Source: an uncultured Bacillota bacterium
GTDB lineage: Bacteria; Bacillota; Clostridia; Oscillospirales; Oscillospiraceae
DNA length: 46,096 nt
Direction of reading: 5' to 3'
Assembly (NCBI GenBank): GCA_947426945.1
Contig: CANEFX010000022.1
Location: 1-46,096, forward strand
The notes beneath the pieces are model-generated. The model was given only the letters and a program-made list of their open reading frames with translations, was not told the origin of the DNA and did no database searches. Made by a program: the position numbers and the translations under genes. Below, one piece after another: positions 9,469-16,860 of the stretch (position 1 is its first letter; each line of letters begins with the position of its first letter).

Positions 9469-10047
9469 CTACAGCGCGGCCACCGCCGCCTCGATAGCGC
9501 CCTCCTCGGTCTGCATGGCCTTGAGAGTCATATCCAGCAGCTTGTCCAGCTCCCAGCCCAGCAGCTGAGCCCCGTTGGCGATCACGTCCCGGGAACAGCC
9601 GGCGGCAAACTTCTTGTCCTTGAATTTCTTCTTCAGAGACTTCAGCTCCATATCCGCGGTGCTTTTGGAAGGTCTCATCAGGGCCGCCGCCCCGATAAGG
9701 CCGGTGAGCTCGTCACAGGCGTAGAGCACCTTTTCCATCTCGTGCTCCGGCTTGATATCCACACAGTGTCCCCATCCGTGGCTGGCAGCAGCCCGGACAA
9801 TGGACTCCTCTACCCCAGCCTGACGCATCAACTCCTGGCTCTTGACGCAGTGCGCTTCAGGCCACATCTCAAAGTCCAGGTCGTGGAGCAGGCCCACAAC
9901 GGACCAGAACTCCGTCTCATCTCCATAGCCCAGCTCCCGGGCATACCAGCCCATCACATGCTCCACCGTAATGGCGTGGCGCAGATGGAATGGCTCCTTA
10001 TTGTATTTTGTCAGCAGCTCCCAAGCCTGCTCTCGGGTCATAGCCAT
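9469..10047 (-). CDS. HD-domain hydrolase-like protein
   Basis: A 192-residue protein with an HD phosphohydrolase-type core: His in RHAITVEHVM near residue 22, the HD pair in VVGLLHDLDFE near residue 54, HCVKSQELM, AASHGW and the downstream Asp in YACDELTG. The family resembles small stand-alone metal-dependent hydrolases of unknown substrate. The start is ATG 10047, six to seven bases after a GGGGGA site. The tail (about residues 125-192) is helical and rich in Lys and Ala. It is co-transcribed with the downstream flavodoxin gene; the link between them is unexplained. Confidence 0.82.
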   Translation of the reverse strand: MAMTREQAWELLTKYNKEPFHLRHAITVEHVMGWYARELGYGDETEFWSVVGLLHDLDFEMWPEAHCVKSQELMRQAGVEESIVRAAASHGWGHCVDIKPEHEMEKVLYACDELTGLIGAAALMRPSKSTADMELKSLKKKFKDKKFAAGCSRDVIANGAQLLGWELDKLLDMTLKAMQTEEGAIEAAVAAL

Positions 10048-10073
10048 AAAAATTCCCCCAGATCATAAAATTT

Positions 10074-10098
10074 AAGAGGATGGCAAAGCCATCCTCTT
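10074..10098 (-). terminator. Hairpin after degV
   Basis: A perfect 11-bp stem (AAGAGGATGGC arm, 10074-10084 with 10088-10098) with a 3-nt loop is followed on the minus strand by AAATTTTATG. It lies 26 bp past the degV stop and is the probable degV terminator, with a modest U-tract. Confidence 0.7.
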
Positions 10099-10128
10099 AT
10101 TATGAGCGCAAAAGGCGGACTTTGTCAA
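10099..10128 (-). promoter_or_regulatory. Candidate promoter of the HD/flavodoxin pair
   Basis: Minus-strand -35 TTGACA (10123-10128), an 18-bp spacer and CATAAT (10099-10104). The -35 overlaps the last codons of degV, and the start point would fall inside the hairpin at 10074-10098. Confidence 0.5.
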
Positions 10129-10958
10129 TAGGCTACCACAATGCCGCCGTCGTAGGCATAAACGGATGTGATGCCGCCGGCCTCAGTAATGACAATATGC
10201 GCAAATCTGCACTTTGCCTCCACCATAGCCTTCACCTGAAAGGCCCGCTCCAGACAGTTGCAATGACAGATAGCCAGGGTGCGGCCCACGTGGGCGGCGT
10301 CGGCGGCGATTCTGTCCACCATCTTGGCCAGCGCCTGCCTGATAGTAAGAGCCTGACCCAGTTTACAGATTTCCCCCTCGGGAGTAGCTCCCATAAACAG
10401 CTTGATTTTCAGCGCCCCGGTAATCACCGCCTGGAGCTTGGTCAGCCGGCCGTTCTTCCGCAGATTTTCTAAACTTTCCAGCACAAACATGGTCTGCATC
10501 TGGTAGATGAACTGCTCCACCTCGGCGACCACCCGCTTGTAAGGCATCCCGGCGGAGGCCAGCCGGTGGACAGCCATAGCCACCAGCAGTTCTCCGGCGG
10601 CGGCGGAACAGGAGTTGAACACATGGACATTGACCTCGGGACGCTCCTCCTCCATCAGGATACGGGCCTGTTCCGCACTGTTGTGAGAGCCGCTGAGCAA
10701 AGCAGACAGGGTGATCACATACACGTCGTCCACCCCCTGATATGCATCCAGATACGCTTGCGGGGAGGGACACGAGGTGGAGGGAGCTTCTTCGCTTTGG
10801 CGCATGGCCCACAGCAGATCGGCCTGGTCAAAGGTCTCATCGTCCACAAAGGTGCTGCCGTTGGACCGTATGGTCAGAGGCACCTTGACAAAAACGGGGT
10901 CCTTCAGCATGGCAGGGGTCAGGTCGCAGCAGCTGTCCACTACAATCTTAAAACTCAT
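10125..10958 (-). CDS. DegV-family fatty-acid-binding protein
   Basis: A 277-residue DegV/FakB-like protein. The family binds a single fatty acid, and FakB members present it to the FakA kinase. Visible features are the N-terminal IVVDSCCDLT, the first-domain Ser/Thr loop around STSCPSP, SALLSGSHNSA, and the C-terminal domain with ENLRKNGRLTKLQAVITGALKIK. No fakA gene is nearby, so its role as FakB is inference. ATG 10958 is chosen because its GGAG site is 8 nt away; the ATG at 10967 abuts the site directly. It is monocistronic, with a promoter at 11005-11033 and a hairpin after it. Confidence 0.92.
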   Translation of the reverse strand: MSFKIVVDSCCDLTPAMLKDPVFVKVPLTIRSNGSTFVDDETFDQADLLWAMRQSEEAPSTSCPSPQAYLDAYQGVDDVYVITLSALLSGSHNSAEQARILMEEERPEVNVHVFNSCSAAAGELLVAMAVHRLASAGMPYKRVVAEVEQFIYQMQTMFVLESLENLRKNGRLTKLQAVITGALKIKLFMGATPEGEICKLGQALTIRQALAKMVDRIAADAAHVGRTLAICHCNCLERAFQVKAMVEAKCRFAHIVITEAGGITSVYAYDGGIVVAY

Positions 10959-11004
10959 GTATCTCATCTCCAGACGTGGTCTTTCAAATTAGATTGTACC
11001 AATT

Positions 11005-11033
11005 AGTTTACCATACCTTCGGGTCATTGTAAA
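11005..11033 (-). promoter_or_regulatory. Promoter of degV
   Basis: -35 TTTACA (11028-11033), a 17-bp spacer ending in TGG (extended -10) and -10 TAAACT (11005-11010), about 46 bp before the degV start. Confidence 0.6.
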
Positions 11034-11050
11034 GAGGGCGCAGGGAAAAT

Positions 11051-11791
11051 CTACTCTTTCTCCAATTCCGCCAGCAGCTCCCTGTCCTCCTTAGAGGACA
11101 GGTCCAACTTCCTGTACAGGTCGGGCCGTCGCTCCCTGGTACGGAGGATGGACATCTTCCTTCTCCACTGCTCCACCCTGGCGTGGTTTCCCGACAGGAG
11201 GATAGAGGGCACCGCACGTCCGTGCCACACCTCGGGCCGTGAGTACTGAGGGGCCTCCAGCATGCCGTTCCAGTGGCTCTCGTTCTCATAGCAGGAGGGG
11301 TCGGCCAGCACTCCGGGCACCAGGCGGCACACCGCGTCAGCCACCGCCATAGCGGGGATTTCCCCGCCCGTCATGACAAAGTCTCCCAGAGATATCTCCT
11401 CGTCCACGCACTCCTCGATAAACCGCTCGTCAATCCCCTCATAGTGTCCGCAGACCAGAATTAACTGCTGGTAATCGTCCTTCAGCCGCCGGGCGTCGGC
11501 CTGGGTAAAGGTTTTTCCGGCGGGAGACATATAGATGGTGTGCACCCGCTCCCCTGCCTCGCCACAGACGTGCTCCCAGCACCTGTAAAGGGGATCGGCC
11601 TGCATCACTGCCCCCCGTCCCCCGCCGTAGGGGTAGTCGTCCACCTGCCTCTGCCTGTTCATGGTGTAGTCCCGAATCTGGTGGCACTCCACCCGGATGT
11701 AGCCTCGCTCCTGCCCCCGGCCCAAAACCGACTCGCAGAGCATATCCCCCACCACATCGGGGAATAATGTCATAATATCAATACGGTACAT
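11051..11791 (-). CDS. trmD: tRNA (guanine(37)-N1)-methyltransferase
   Basis: Methylates G37 next to the anticodon using S-adenosylmethionine, which prevents +1 frameshifting. The 246-residue product has the TrmD trefoil-knot motifs: RIDIMTLFPDVV at the N-terminus, PYGGGRGAVMQADPLY, ILVCGHYEGIDERFIE, EISLGDFVMTGGE and the linker to the C-terminal helix domain. ATG 11791 begins the conserved N-terminus and follows an AAGG-type site; an upstream TTG in frame adds nine unconserved residues. It stands alone here, whereas many bacteria carry it with rpsP, rimM and rplS. Confidence 0.97.
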   Translation of the reverse strand: MYRIDIMTLFPDVVGDMLCESVLGRGQERGYIRVECHQIRDYTMNRQRQVDDYPYGGGRGAVMQADPLYRCWEHVCGEAGERVHTIYMSPAGKTFTQADARRLKDDYQQLILVCGHYEGIDERFIEECVDEEISLGDFVMTGGEIPAMAVADAVCRLVPGVLADPSCYENESHWNGMLEAPQYSRPEVWHGRAVPSILLSGNHARVEQWRRKMSILRTRERRPDLYRKLDLSSKEDRELLAELEKE

Positions 11792-11824
11792 GGTCGTTCC
11801 GCCTTTCTCAATGCTCAAGGCAAT

Positions 11825-11853
11825 ATTATACGGGATTTCTTTTTCTTTTGCAA
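11825..11853 (-). promoter_or_regulatory. Sigma-A promoter of trmD
   Basis: -35 TTGCAA (11848-11853), a 17-bp spacer and -10 TATAAT (11825-11830), about 34 bp before the trmD ATG. It is divergent from the flavodiiron promoter 43 bp away. Confidence 0.85.
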
Positions 11854-11895
11854 CGGATTCCGGGCAAAAATACTATCGCATATCCGGCAAAACCA

Positions 11896-11904
11896 TGCTA
11901 TAAT
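11896..11904 (+). promoter_or_regulatory. Extended -10 promoter of the flavodiiron gene
   Basis: TG-C followed by TATAAT at 11899-11904 lies 42 bp before the ATG. The -35 position holds only TCGCAT. Confidence 0.6.
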
Positions 11905-11945
11905 ATCAGACGACAAAATTTCTGTACGAAAGCGAGGTTTTTCCT

Positions 11946-13295
11946 ATGTACTGCACCCGCAAAATCACCGACGATCTCATCTGGATCGGAGCCAATGACC
12001 GGCAGCACCCTGTCTTTGAGGCAGCCCACCCCGTCCCCCGTGGGATGTCCTACAACTCCTATTTGCTGCTGGACGAAAAAACAGTCCTTTTCGACACGGT
12101 GGATCGGGCGGTCCAGACCCAGTTCATGGAAAATCTGGAGCACGCCCTGGACGGCCGAAAGCTGGATTATATCTTCGTCCATCACATGGAGCCCGACCAC
12201 GCCGCCACCCTGGGCGATTTGATGCTCCGCCATCCGGAGGCCCGTATCGTCTGCAACGGCAAGGCCATCAATATGATCCGCCAGTTCCATGCCGCCGACC
12301 CCAAGGGAGCCATTCTGGTGGGCGAGGGGGACACCCTGTCCACCGGCAAGCATAACTTCACTTTCGTGGCCGCCCCTATGGTCCACTGGCCCGAGGTGGT
12401 GGTGAGCTACGACTCCACCGACAAGATTTTGTTCTCTGCCGACGGCTTTGGCTCCTTCGGGGCGCTGAACGGCGTGCTCTTCGCCGACGAGATCGACTGG
12501 GGGCGGGACTGGCTGGACGAGGCCCGGCGGTACTACACCAACATCGTGGGCAAATACGGCCCTCAGGTCATGGCCCTGCTGAGCAAGGCCTCCAAGCTGG
12601 ACATCCGGATGATCTGCCCCCTCCACGGCCCCGTGTGGCGCAAAGATTTCAACCAGATTATCGACCGGTACGTCAAGTGGGCAAGCTACGAACCTGAAGT
12701 CCAGGGGGTTGTAATCCCCTTCGCCTCCATCTACGGCCACACCGAGACCGCCGCCAATATTCTGGCCTGCCATCTGGCCGAACTTGGGGTGCCCGTGGAG
12801 ATGTACGACGTATCGGTTACCCATTACTCCTATGTGCTGTCCGACTGCTTCAAATACAGCCACATCGTCTTTGCCGCCCCTACCTTCAACAACGGCGTGT
12901 TTGACGCTATGGAACACCTGCTGCGGGACCTCCAGCACCACAACCTGCAAAATCGGAAAGTTGCCCTCATTCAGAATGGCTCCTGGGCCCCTGCCAGCGG
13001 CAAGCTGATGGCTGAAATTCTGGGCGGGATGAAGAATATGGAGATTCTGGAAGCCCCGGTCACCCTCAAGTCCGCCCTGGCCCCCGGCCAGGAGGAAGAG
13101 CTGGAGGCACTGGCCAAGGTTCTGGCCGCGTCGGTGAAGGGCGAGGAGCCCGCGCCTGTCCAGGAAGAGACCGCCAAGCCCAAGGGCTTTATCTGCAAAA
13201 TCTGCGGTTTTATCTATGAAAGCGACACCCTTCCAGACGATTTCGTCTGCCCCATCTGCCGCCGCCCCGCCTCCGACTTTGAGCCGGTGGAATAA
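11946..13295 (+). CDS. Flavodiiron protein fused to C-terminal rubredoxin (O2/NO reductase)
   Basis: Flavodiiron proteins reduce O2 to water (or NO to N2O) and protect anaerobes. The 449-residue product has three parts. The first is a metallo-beta-lactamase-like diiron domain (residues ~1-245) with H80-x-E82-x-D84-H85, H147, D166 and H227 as expected ligands. The second is a flavodoxin domain (~252-395, FASIYGHTETAA as the FMN loop). The third is a rubredoxin domain with C417-x2-C420 and C435-x2-C438. The fused rubredoxin resembles flavorubredoxin but has the shorter clostridial layout. A Pro/Glu-rich linker joins the last two parts. It is monocistronic between its own promoter and terminator. 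Confidence 0.95.
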   Translation: MYCTRKITDDLIWIGANDRQHPVFEAAHPVPRGMSYNSYLLLDEKTVLFDTVDRAVQTQFMENLEHALDGRKLDYIFVHHMEPDHAATLGDLMLRHPEARIVCNGKAINMIRQFHAADPKGAILVGEGDTLSTGKHNFTFVAAPMVHWPEVVVSYDSTDKILFSADGFGSFGALNGVLFADEIDWGRDWLDEARRYYTNIVGKYGPQVMALLSKASKLDIRMICPLHGPVWRKDFNQIIDRYVKWASYEPEVQGVVIPFASIYGHTETAANILACHLAELGVPVEMYDVSVTHYSYVLSDCFKYSHIVFAAPTFNNGVFDAMEHLLRDLQHHNLQNRKVALIQNGSWAPASGKLMAEILGGMKNMEILEAPVTLKSALAPGQEEELEALAKVLAASVKGEEPAPVQEETAKPKGFICKICGFIYESDTLPDDFVCPICRRPASDFEPVE

Positions 13296-13307
13296 TCGGA
13301 AGCACAA

Positions 13308-13337
13308 ACCACTCGCTGCCTGCGGGTGGTTTTCTTT
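13308..13337. terminator. Terminator between the flavodiiron gene and the pseudouridine synthase gene
   Basis: A 9-bp stem with one G-T pair (ACCACTCGC / GCGGGTGGT) and a 5-nt loop is followed by TTTCTTTG on the plus strand. The genes on either side converge. Confidence 0.8.
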
Positions 13338-13339
13338 GT

Positions 13340-14314
13340 CTACTGCAGTCCATGCACCTCCGAAAAATATTCTTTTACAAACTCCACATCCTCCACCTGA
13401 AAACTGCGGCCATTGAGGGGCTCCAGCGGCCCGGCGGGGGTAGTAAAACGGAAGGTAAGCTTGTAGGCATACAGAGCCTGGCCATGGCGGCCGTACCTTC
13501 GGTTTTCCCGCTCGCTGCCGTACTTGCCGTCCCCCAAAAGGGGATGCCCGGCAGCGGCCATCTGGGCGCGGATCTGATGGGTCCGGCCAGTGACCAGATC
13601 GCACTCCACCAGGGACAGGCCGTTTTTCGCCGCCAGCGTCTTATAGTCGGTAATGGCCGTCTTGGCCCCCGGCTCCGGCTTCTTACGGACATAAACCTGT
13701 TTTTTTACCTCGTCCTTAAACAGATAGCCCTCCAGCCGCCCCTCCGGGGGCGACATCCGGCCCTGGACCACACAGAGGTAGAGCTTGGTCAGTTCTCTGT
13801 CCTTGATCTTCTGGTTCATCACCCGCAGGCCTTCTGCGGTTTTGGCGGCGATAACGATGCCGCCGGTGTTCCGGTCGATGCGGTTGCACAGGGCGGGGGC
13901 AAAGGAGTGTTCCTCATAGGGAGACCACTCCCTCTTCTGGTAGAGATAGGCCTGGATGTGGGTAAGCAGCGTGTTCACCCGCTCGTTCTCGTCCGGATGG
14001 ACCACCAACCCGGGACGCTTGTCCACCAGCATGATATGTCCATCCTCATAGAGGATATTCAGCCTGGGCTGGTAGAGGGAGAGAAATGCGTTTTCCGGAG
14101 TGGGCTTGTCAAAAAATTCGTCATTAATATACAGCTGGAGCACATCTCCCACATTGAGCCGCACATCCCGTTTTGATCCTCTGCCGTTCACCTTCACCCG
14201 CTTGAGGCGGATGTATTTCTGGGCCAGCGGAGCCGGCAGCAGGGGCAGCGTCTTGGCAAGCCAGCGGTCCAGCCGCTGACCAGCGTCATTTTTCCCGACA
14301 GTAAATTCCTTCAT
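13340..14314 (-). CDS. RluA/RluD-family rRNA or tRNA pseudouridine synthase with S4 domain
   Basis: Converts uridine to pseudouridine in structured RNA. The 324-residue protein has an N-terminal S4 RNA-binding domain (residues ~14-75, GQRLDRWLAKTLPLL and KRVKVNGRGSK). The synthase domain follows, with NRIDRNTGGIVIAAKT around the catalytic Asp, then TKLYLCVVQG, CDLVTGRTHQIRAQMAAAGHPLLGDGKYG and the C-terminal LTFRFTTPAGPL. The exact target (RluC- or RluD-like) cannot be told. ATG 14314 follows a GAGGAGG site. The frame runs further upstream, but the promoter at 14343-14371 lies inside that extension. Confidence 0.92.
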   Translation of the reverse strand: MKEFTVGKNDAGQRLDRWLAKTLPLLPAPLAQKYIRLKRVKVNGRGSKRDVRLNVGDVLQLYINDEFFDKPTPENAFLSLYQPRLNILYEDGHIMLVDKRPGLVVHPDENERVNTLLTHIQAYLYQKREWSPYEEHSFAPALCNRIDRNTGGIVIAAKTAEGLRVMNQKIKDRELTKLYLCVVQGRMSPPEGRLEGYLFKDEVKKQVYVRKKPEPGAKTAITDYKTLAAKNGLSLVECDLVTGRTHQIRAQMAAAGHPLLGDGKYGSERENRRYGRHGQALYAYKLTFRFTTPAGPLEPLNGRSFQVEDVEFVKEYFSEVHGLQ

Positions 14315-14342
14315 GGGGCGTTCTCCTCCTCTGCACCAAAAT

Positions 14343-14371
14343 ATTTCACCATATTCCGCCCCCGGTGTCAA
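14343..14371 (-). promoter_or_regulatory. Promoter of the pseudouridine synthase gene
   Basis: -35 TTGACA (14366-14371), a 17-bp spacer ending in TGG, and -10 TGAAAT (14343-14348). Confidence 0.65.
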
Positions 14372-14402
14372 TAAATTTCGTGGAGAAATTTGTGAAAAGT
14401 AT

Positions 14403-14431
14403 TTGACATTTGGAGCAAGATTCTTTATAAT
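14403..14431 (+). promoter_or_regulatory. Consensus sigma-A promoter of DUF177-rpmF
   Basis: Perfect -35 TTGACA (14403-14408), 17-bp spacer and perfect -10 TATAAT (14426-14431). This is one of the strongest promoters in the window, fitting a ribosomal-protein operon. Confidence 0.93.
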
Positions 14432-14482
14432 ATCCTGCGTACCATTCTGCGAGTATGGGGGCTGACCCCGGGGAGGAACGTT

Positions 14483-14986
14483 ATGCGTCTCGATCTGCGA
14501 GATATCATCCACGTCCCGGACGCAAAAAAAACGTTTCAGTTCCAGTTGGATTTATCTCAGCAGGACTTCTACGGGAACAGGCCTGTCGTCCGCCCCGTCC
14601 AGGCAGAGGGCTGCGTGACCAACCACGCCGGCGCCCTGGTGCTAGAGGGGACGGCACGCTCCCTTCTGGAGCTCCAATGTGACCGCTGCGGGAAGGAATT
14701 TTCCCGGGAAAAGGCGGTGGCGCTGGACAGCCTGGTCGCCCAGAAGCTGGAGGACGAGGAAAACGGCGACATTCTCCTGCTGGACGGCACCGAGTTGGAC
14801 CTGGATGAGGCTGTCACCACCGCTTTCATTCTCGCGATGGATACCAAAAACCTTTGCTCAGACGACTGCAAAGGGCTGTGCGCCAAATGCGGAGCCGATT
14901 TAAACCTCGGTCCCTGTGGGTGCGGACCTGATGTCGATCCAAGACTGGCGGCCCTTGCGCAGCTGTTGGATAAGGAAGCTGAGTGA
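14483..14986 (+). CDS. DUF177 (YceD-family) protein with Cys motifs
   Basis: A 167-residue member of the YceD/DUF177 family, which is almost always encoded just before rpmF and is implicated in 23S rRNA accumulation. Visible features are the family signature LLELQCDRCGKEF near residue 65 and a second Cys cluster, CSDDCKGLCAKCG (residues ~124-136), ending in GPCGCGPDVDPR. The two CxxC pairs suggest zinc binding. ATG 14483 has a GGGGAGG site. rpmF follows 43 bp later in the standard order. Confidence 0.92.
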   Translation: MRLDLRDIIHVPDAKKTFQFQLDLSQQDFYGNRPVVRPVQAEGCVTNHAGALVLEGTARSLLELQCDRCGKEFSREKAVALDSLVAQKLEDEENGDILLLDGTELDLDEAVTTAFILAMDTKNLCSDDCKGLCAKCGADLNLGPCGCGPDVDPRLAALAQLLDKEAE

Positions 14987-15029
14987 GTACTCACGTGCCT
15001 GACAGGCACAGCCGAAGGAGGTGTCACCC

Positions 15030-15218
15030 ATGGCGGTCCCCAAGGGAAAAGTATCCAAGGCCCGGCGCGATAAGCGGCGCAGCTCCCACTGGAAGCTGGA
15101 AACTCCCGGTATCGTGACCTGCCCCAAGTGCGGGGCTTACCGGCTGCCTCACCGTATGTGCAAGAATTGCCTGACCTATAACGGCCGTACCTTCGGCCAG
15201 GTTGAGGCCCAGCAGTAA
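15030..15218 (+). CDS. rpmF: 50S ribosomal protein bL32
   Basis: Small component of the large ribosomal subunit, 62 residues. The N-terminus [17 protein letters not shown] and the zinc ribbon CPKCG...CKNC are diagnostic of the zinc-binding (C+) form. The start is ATG 15030, 7 nt after AAGGAGG; an upstream in-frame GTG overlaps the ribosome site and is rejected. It is transcribed with the DUF177 gene and ends at the terminator at 15224-15256. The C+ form hints that zinc-independent paralogues, if present, lie elsewhere. Confidence 0.97.
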   Translation: MAVPKGKVSKARRDKRRSSHWKLETPGIVTCPKCGAYRLPHRMCKNCLTYNGRTFGQVEAQQ

Positions 15219-15223
15219 GTGAA

Positions 15224-15256
15224 AAACCCTCCGGCGCTGCCGGAGGGTTTATTTTT
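15224..15256 (+). terminator. Terminator of the DUF177-rpmF operon
   Basis: A perfect 12-bp stem (AAACCCTCCGGC, 15224-15235 with 15239-15250), a 3-nt loop and the tail ATTTTT. Confidence 0.95.
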
Positions 15257-15291
15257 ATAGAGATGGAGGCAGGGCAAAGGAGGAAAATACC

Positions 15292-15435
15292 ATGGAGGAC
15301 GCCGCACTTCAAGGCAGAGGCCGCTACGGACTGACGGCAGTTTTAACGAAATGGGTAGAGGCAGATTGCAGGGAAAGTCCCGCCGATATTGCCGAGATCA
15401 TCAAACTCAACGTGGGATATGCTTTGAATGAGTAA
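15292..15435 (+). CDS. Small protein of 47 residues, function unknown
   Basis: A short frame just after the rpmF terminator. ATG 15292 is preceded at 8 nt by AAAGGAGG, a near-perfect ribosome site and hard to explain by chance. The product begins MEDAALQGRGRYG and has an amphipathic middle (LTAVLTKWVEADC). It ends in ADIAEIIKLNVGYALNE, which looks like a compact helical protein. No signal peptide or membrane segment is seen. No clear promoter was found in the 35 bp after the terminator, so expression may depend on read-through. I do not recognise the family. Confidence 0.6.
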   Translation: MEDAALQGRGRYGLTAVLTKWVEADCRESPADIAEIIKLNVGYALNE

Positions 15436-15457
15436 GAGGAATAGAGCCTTTACCTCT

Positions 15458-16213
15458 TTATTCCAGCGTCAGGCTTTTATAATAATCCAAGGTAGAAAAT
15501 CCCCGCTCCAGCTGGGTATGGACATAGGCCTCGGCGGTATCAGCCAGTTCCTTGAGTGGCTCCCCCTCCAGGCGGAAAGAGAACAGCCGCTTTGGGTCGC
15601 CGTGAATGATGTAATTCAAGGCGGCCAGGGCCTGAGGGGACAGGGGCATGGAGATCCCCTCCCCCGCCCCATCCCGGCATCGGGCACAGTGGAGCACCCC
15701 CTCCCGCAGGTGGAACCGGGGGTCCTCTGCGGGATCAGCTCCACAGACTGCGCAGCCGTCGATCAGGGGCTCATACCCCGCCAGGGCCATGGCCTTCCAC
15801 TCGAAGGCGGCCTTTACCAGGGTCAGCGGCTTTTCCGGCATTTTGTCTAGGGCGTGGAGGCTGTTCAGGGTGAGGGACAGCAGCTCGGGGTTCTCCTCCC
15901 CCTCCACCGCCAGCAGCTCCGCCACCTCGGCAAAGTAGCACCCCAGGGCCAGGCGTTCAATGTCGTCCTGCACCCCCCGGAACAGCCGCTCCACCGTCGC
16001 CTCCTTCACGGACCAGCGGCCCTGATAGTCATAGAGCACCATCTCCGACCAGGCCAGCAGCTGGCACCCGGCGGCGATGGCGCTCCCTTTTTTCCGGCAC
16101 CCCCGGGCAGAGGCGGTAAGCTTCCCCTGGTCCCGGGTGAACAGGGTGAGAATTTTGTCCGACTCCTTGTAATCCACCCCCCGCAGAACCAGCGCCTTGG
16201 TTGTGATGTGCAT
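15458..16213 (-). CDS. recO: DNA repair protein RecO
   Basis: RecO loads RecA onto SSB-coated DNA together with RecR in gap repair. The 251-residue protein has the OB-fold N-terminus (TTKALVLRGVDYKESDKILTLFTRDQGKLTASARG) and a helical C-terminal domain. The four-Cys zinc site is intact (CAVCG near residue 150, CARC about 20 residues later). ATG 16213 is chosen over ATG 16219 because its GGAG site is 8 nt away. It is the last gene of the ybeY-era cluster, in the classical Firmicutes era-yqzL-recO order. Confidence 0.94.
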   Translation of the reverse strand: MHITTKALVLRGVDYKESDKILTLFTRDQGKLTASARGCRKKGSAIAAGCQLLAWSEMVLYDYQGRWSVKEATVERLFRGVQDDIERLALGCYFAEVAELLAVEGEENPELLSLTLNSLHALDKMPEKPLTLVKAAFEWKAMALAGYEPLIDGCAVCGADPAEDPRFHLREGVLHCARCRDGAGEGISMPLSPQALAALNYIIHGDPKRLFSFRLEGEPLKELADTAEAYVHTQLERGFSTLDYYKSLTLE

Positions 16214-16260
16214 GGACATCTCTCCTATGTATCGGCAGCGGCAGAGGGCCGCCGCCTTTT

Positions 16261-16410
16261 TTATACCTGCTTCATTTTGGGCTGAAAGGCCGTCTTAGCC
16301 AACTCCTCCCGCTGTTGGGACCGCTTTTCCCGCTCTCCGGCTATGGCCAACCAGGCCTCCGGCAGGCCGGTTCTGCAAAACAACTCCCAAAGTCCCCGCT
16401 CATTCACCAT
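16261..16410 (-). CDS. YqzL-like small protein
   Basis: A 49-residue protein starting at ATG 16410, preceded by a GGAGGG site at 4-8 nt. The N-terminus MVNERGLWELFCRTGLPEAWLA resembles the short YqzL family (W-x-x-F-x-x-T-G then a small aromatic segment), which sits between era and recO in Bacillus. The C-terminal half is highly charged (GEREKRSQQREELAK) and is an addition compared with the Bacillus protein as I remember it. Position and motif agree; the molecular role of YqzL is unknown. It lies 47 bp upstream of recO. Confidence 0.7.
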   Translation of the reverse strand: MVNERGLWELFCRTGLPEAWLAIAGEREKRSQQREELAKTAFQPKMKQV

Positions 16411-16459
16411 ACAGCCCTCCCTTTCTTTCTGGGCTTAGGCTGGCTTTTTGGGCGGGAAA

Positions 16460-16858
16460 CTATGAGCGGGAAATTTTTCTGGACCGCTTTTCGCCGGTCA
16501 GCGCGTAACTGCGGTCTATCAGGCTTTCCAGTTCCTCCAAGTCTGTCTGATCGTTCAACACGGCCGTAAACCAATGCTCCTTGTTCATGTGGTAGCCGGG
16601 CAGATAGCGCCGCCCGTCCAGCAGCGCGCCAATCAGCAGCGGATCACCCTTCAAATCCAAAATATCTTCCGATTCCTCGCCCGGCAGCCCCAGCACCCGC
16701 TTTGGGACACTCAGCAGAAGCGCCCCAAACCACTTGTGATTGGTATGTCGGAATGCGGCGTTATTCGGGCTCTTTGCCCACAGAAACTCCGGCTCCGCCC
16801 CATACTGCTCCCGGATGTAGTCCACCACCTGCCGGGTAATCGGATTCTCAAACAGCAT
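16460..16858 (-). CDS. MmcQ/YjbR-family protein
   Basis: A 132-residue protein of the MmcQ/YjbR family, which has a double-wing-like fold and is often annotated as DNA-binding without direct proof. Typical traits are the N-terminal helix with EQYGAEPEFLW, the FRH...KWFGALLLSVPK strand pair, LDLKGDPLLIGALLD, and the substrate-pocket motif YLPGYHMNKEHWFTAVL. ATG 16858 starts two bases after the era stop and has a GGGGGA site 8 nt upstream; the in-frame TTG at 16864 overlaps the era stop. It is probably translated together with era. Confidence 0.85.
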   Translation of the reverse strand: MLFENPITRQVVDYIREQYGAEPEFLWAKSPNNAAFRHTNHKWFGALLLSVPKRVLGLPGEESEDILDLKGDPLLIGALLDGRRYLPGYHMNKEHWFTAVLNDQTDLEELESLIDRSYALTGEKRSRKISRS

Positions 16859-16860
16859 TT

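Noticed and set aside
11898..13604. 568-codon minus-strand frame
   Set aside because: Antisense shadow of the flavodiiron-rubredoxin gene, without recognisable motifs or ribosome site.
14315..14512. N-terminal extension of the pseudouridine synthase
   Set aside because: Low-complexity sequence containing a promoter; a GAGGAGG site marks ATG 14314.
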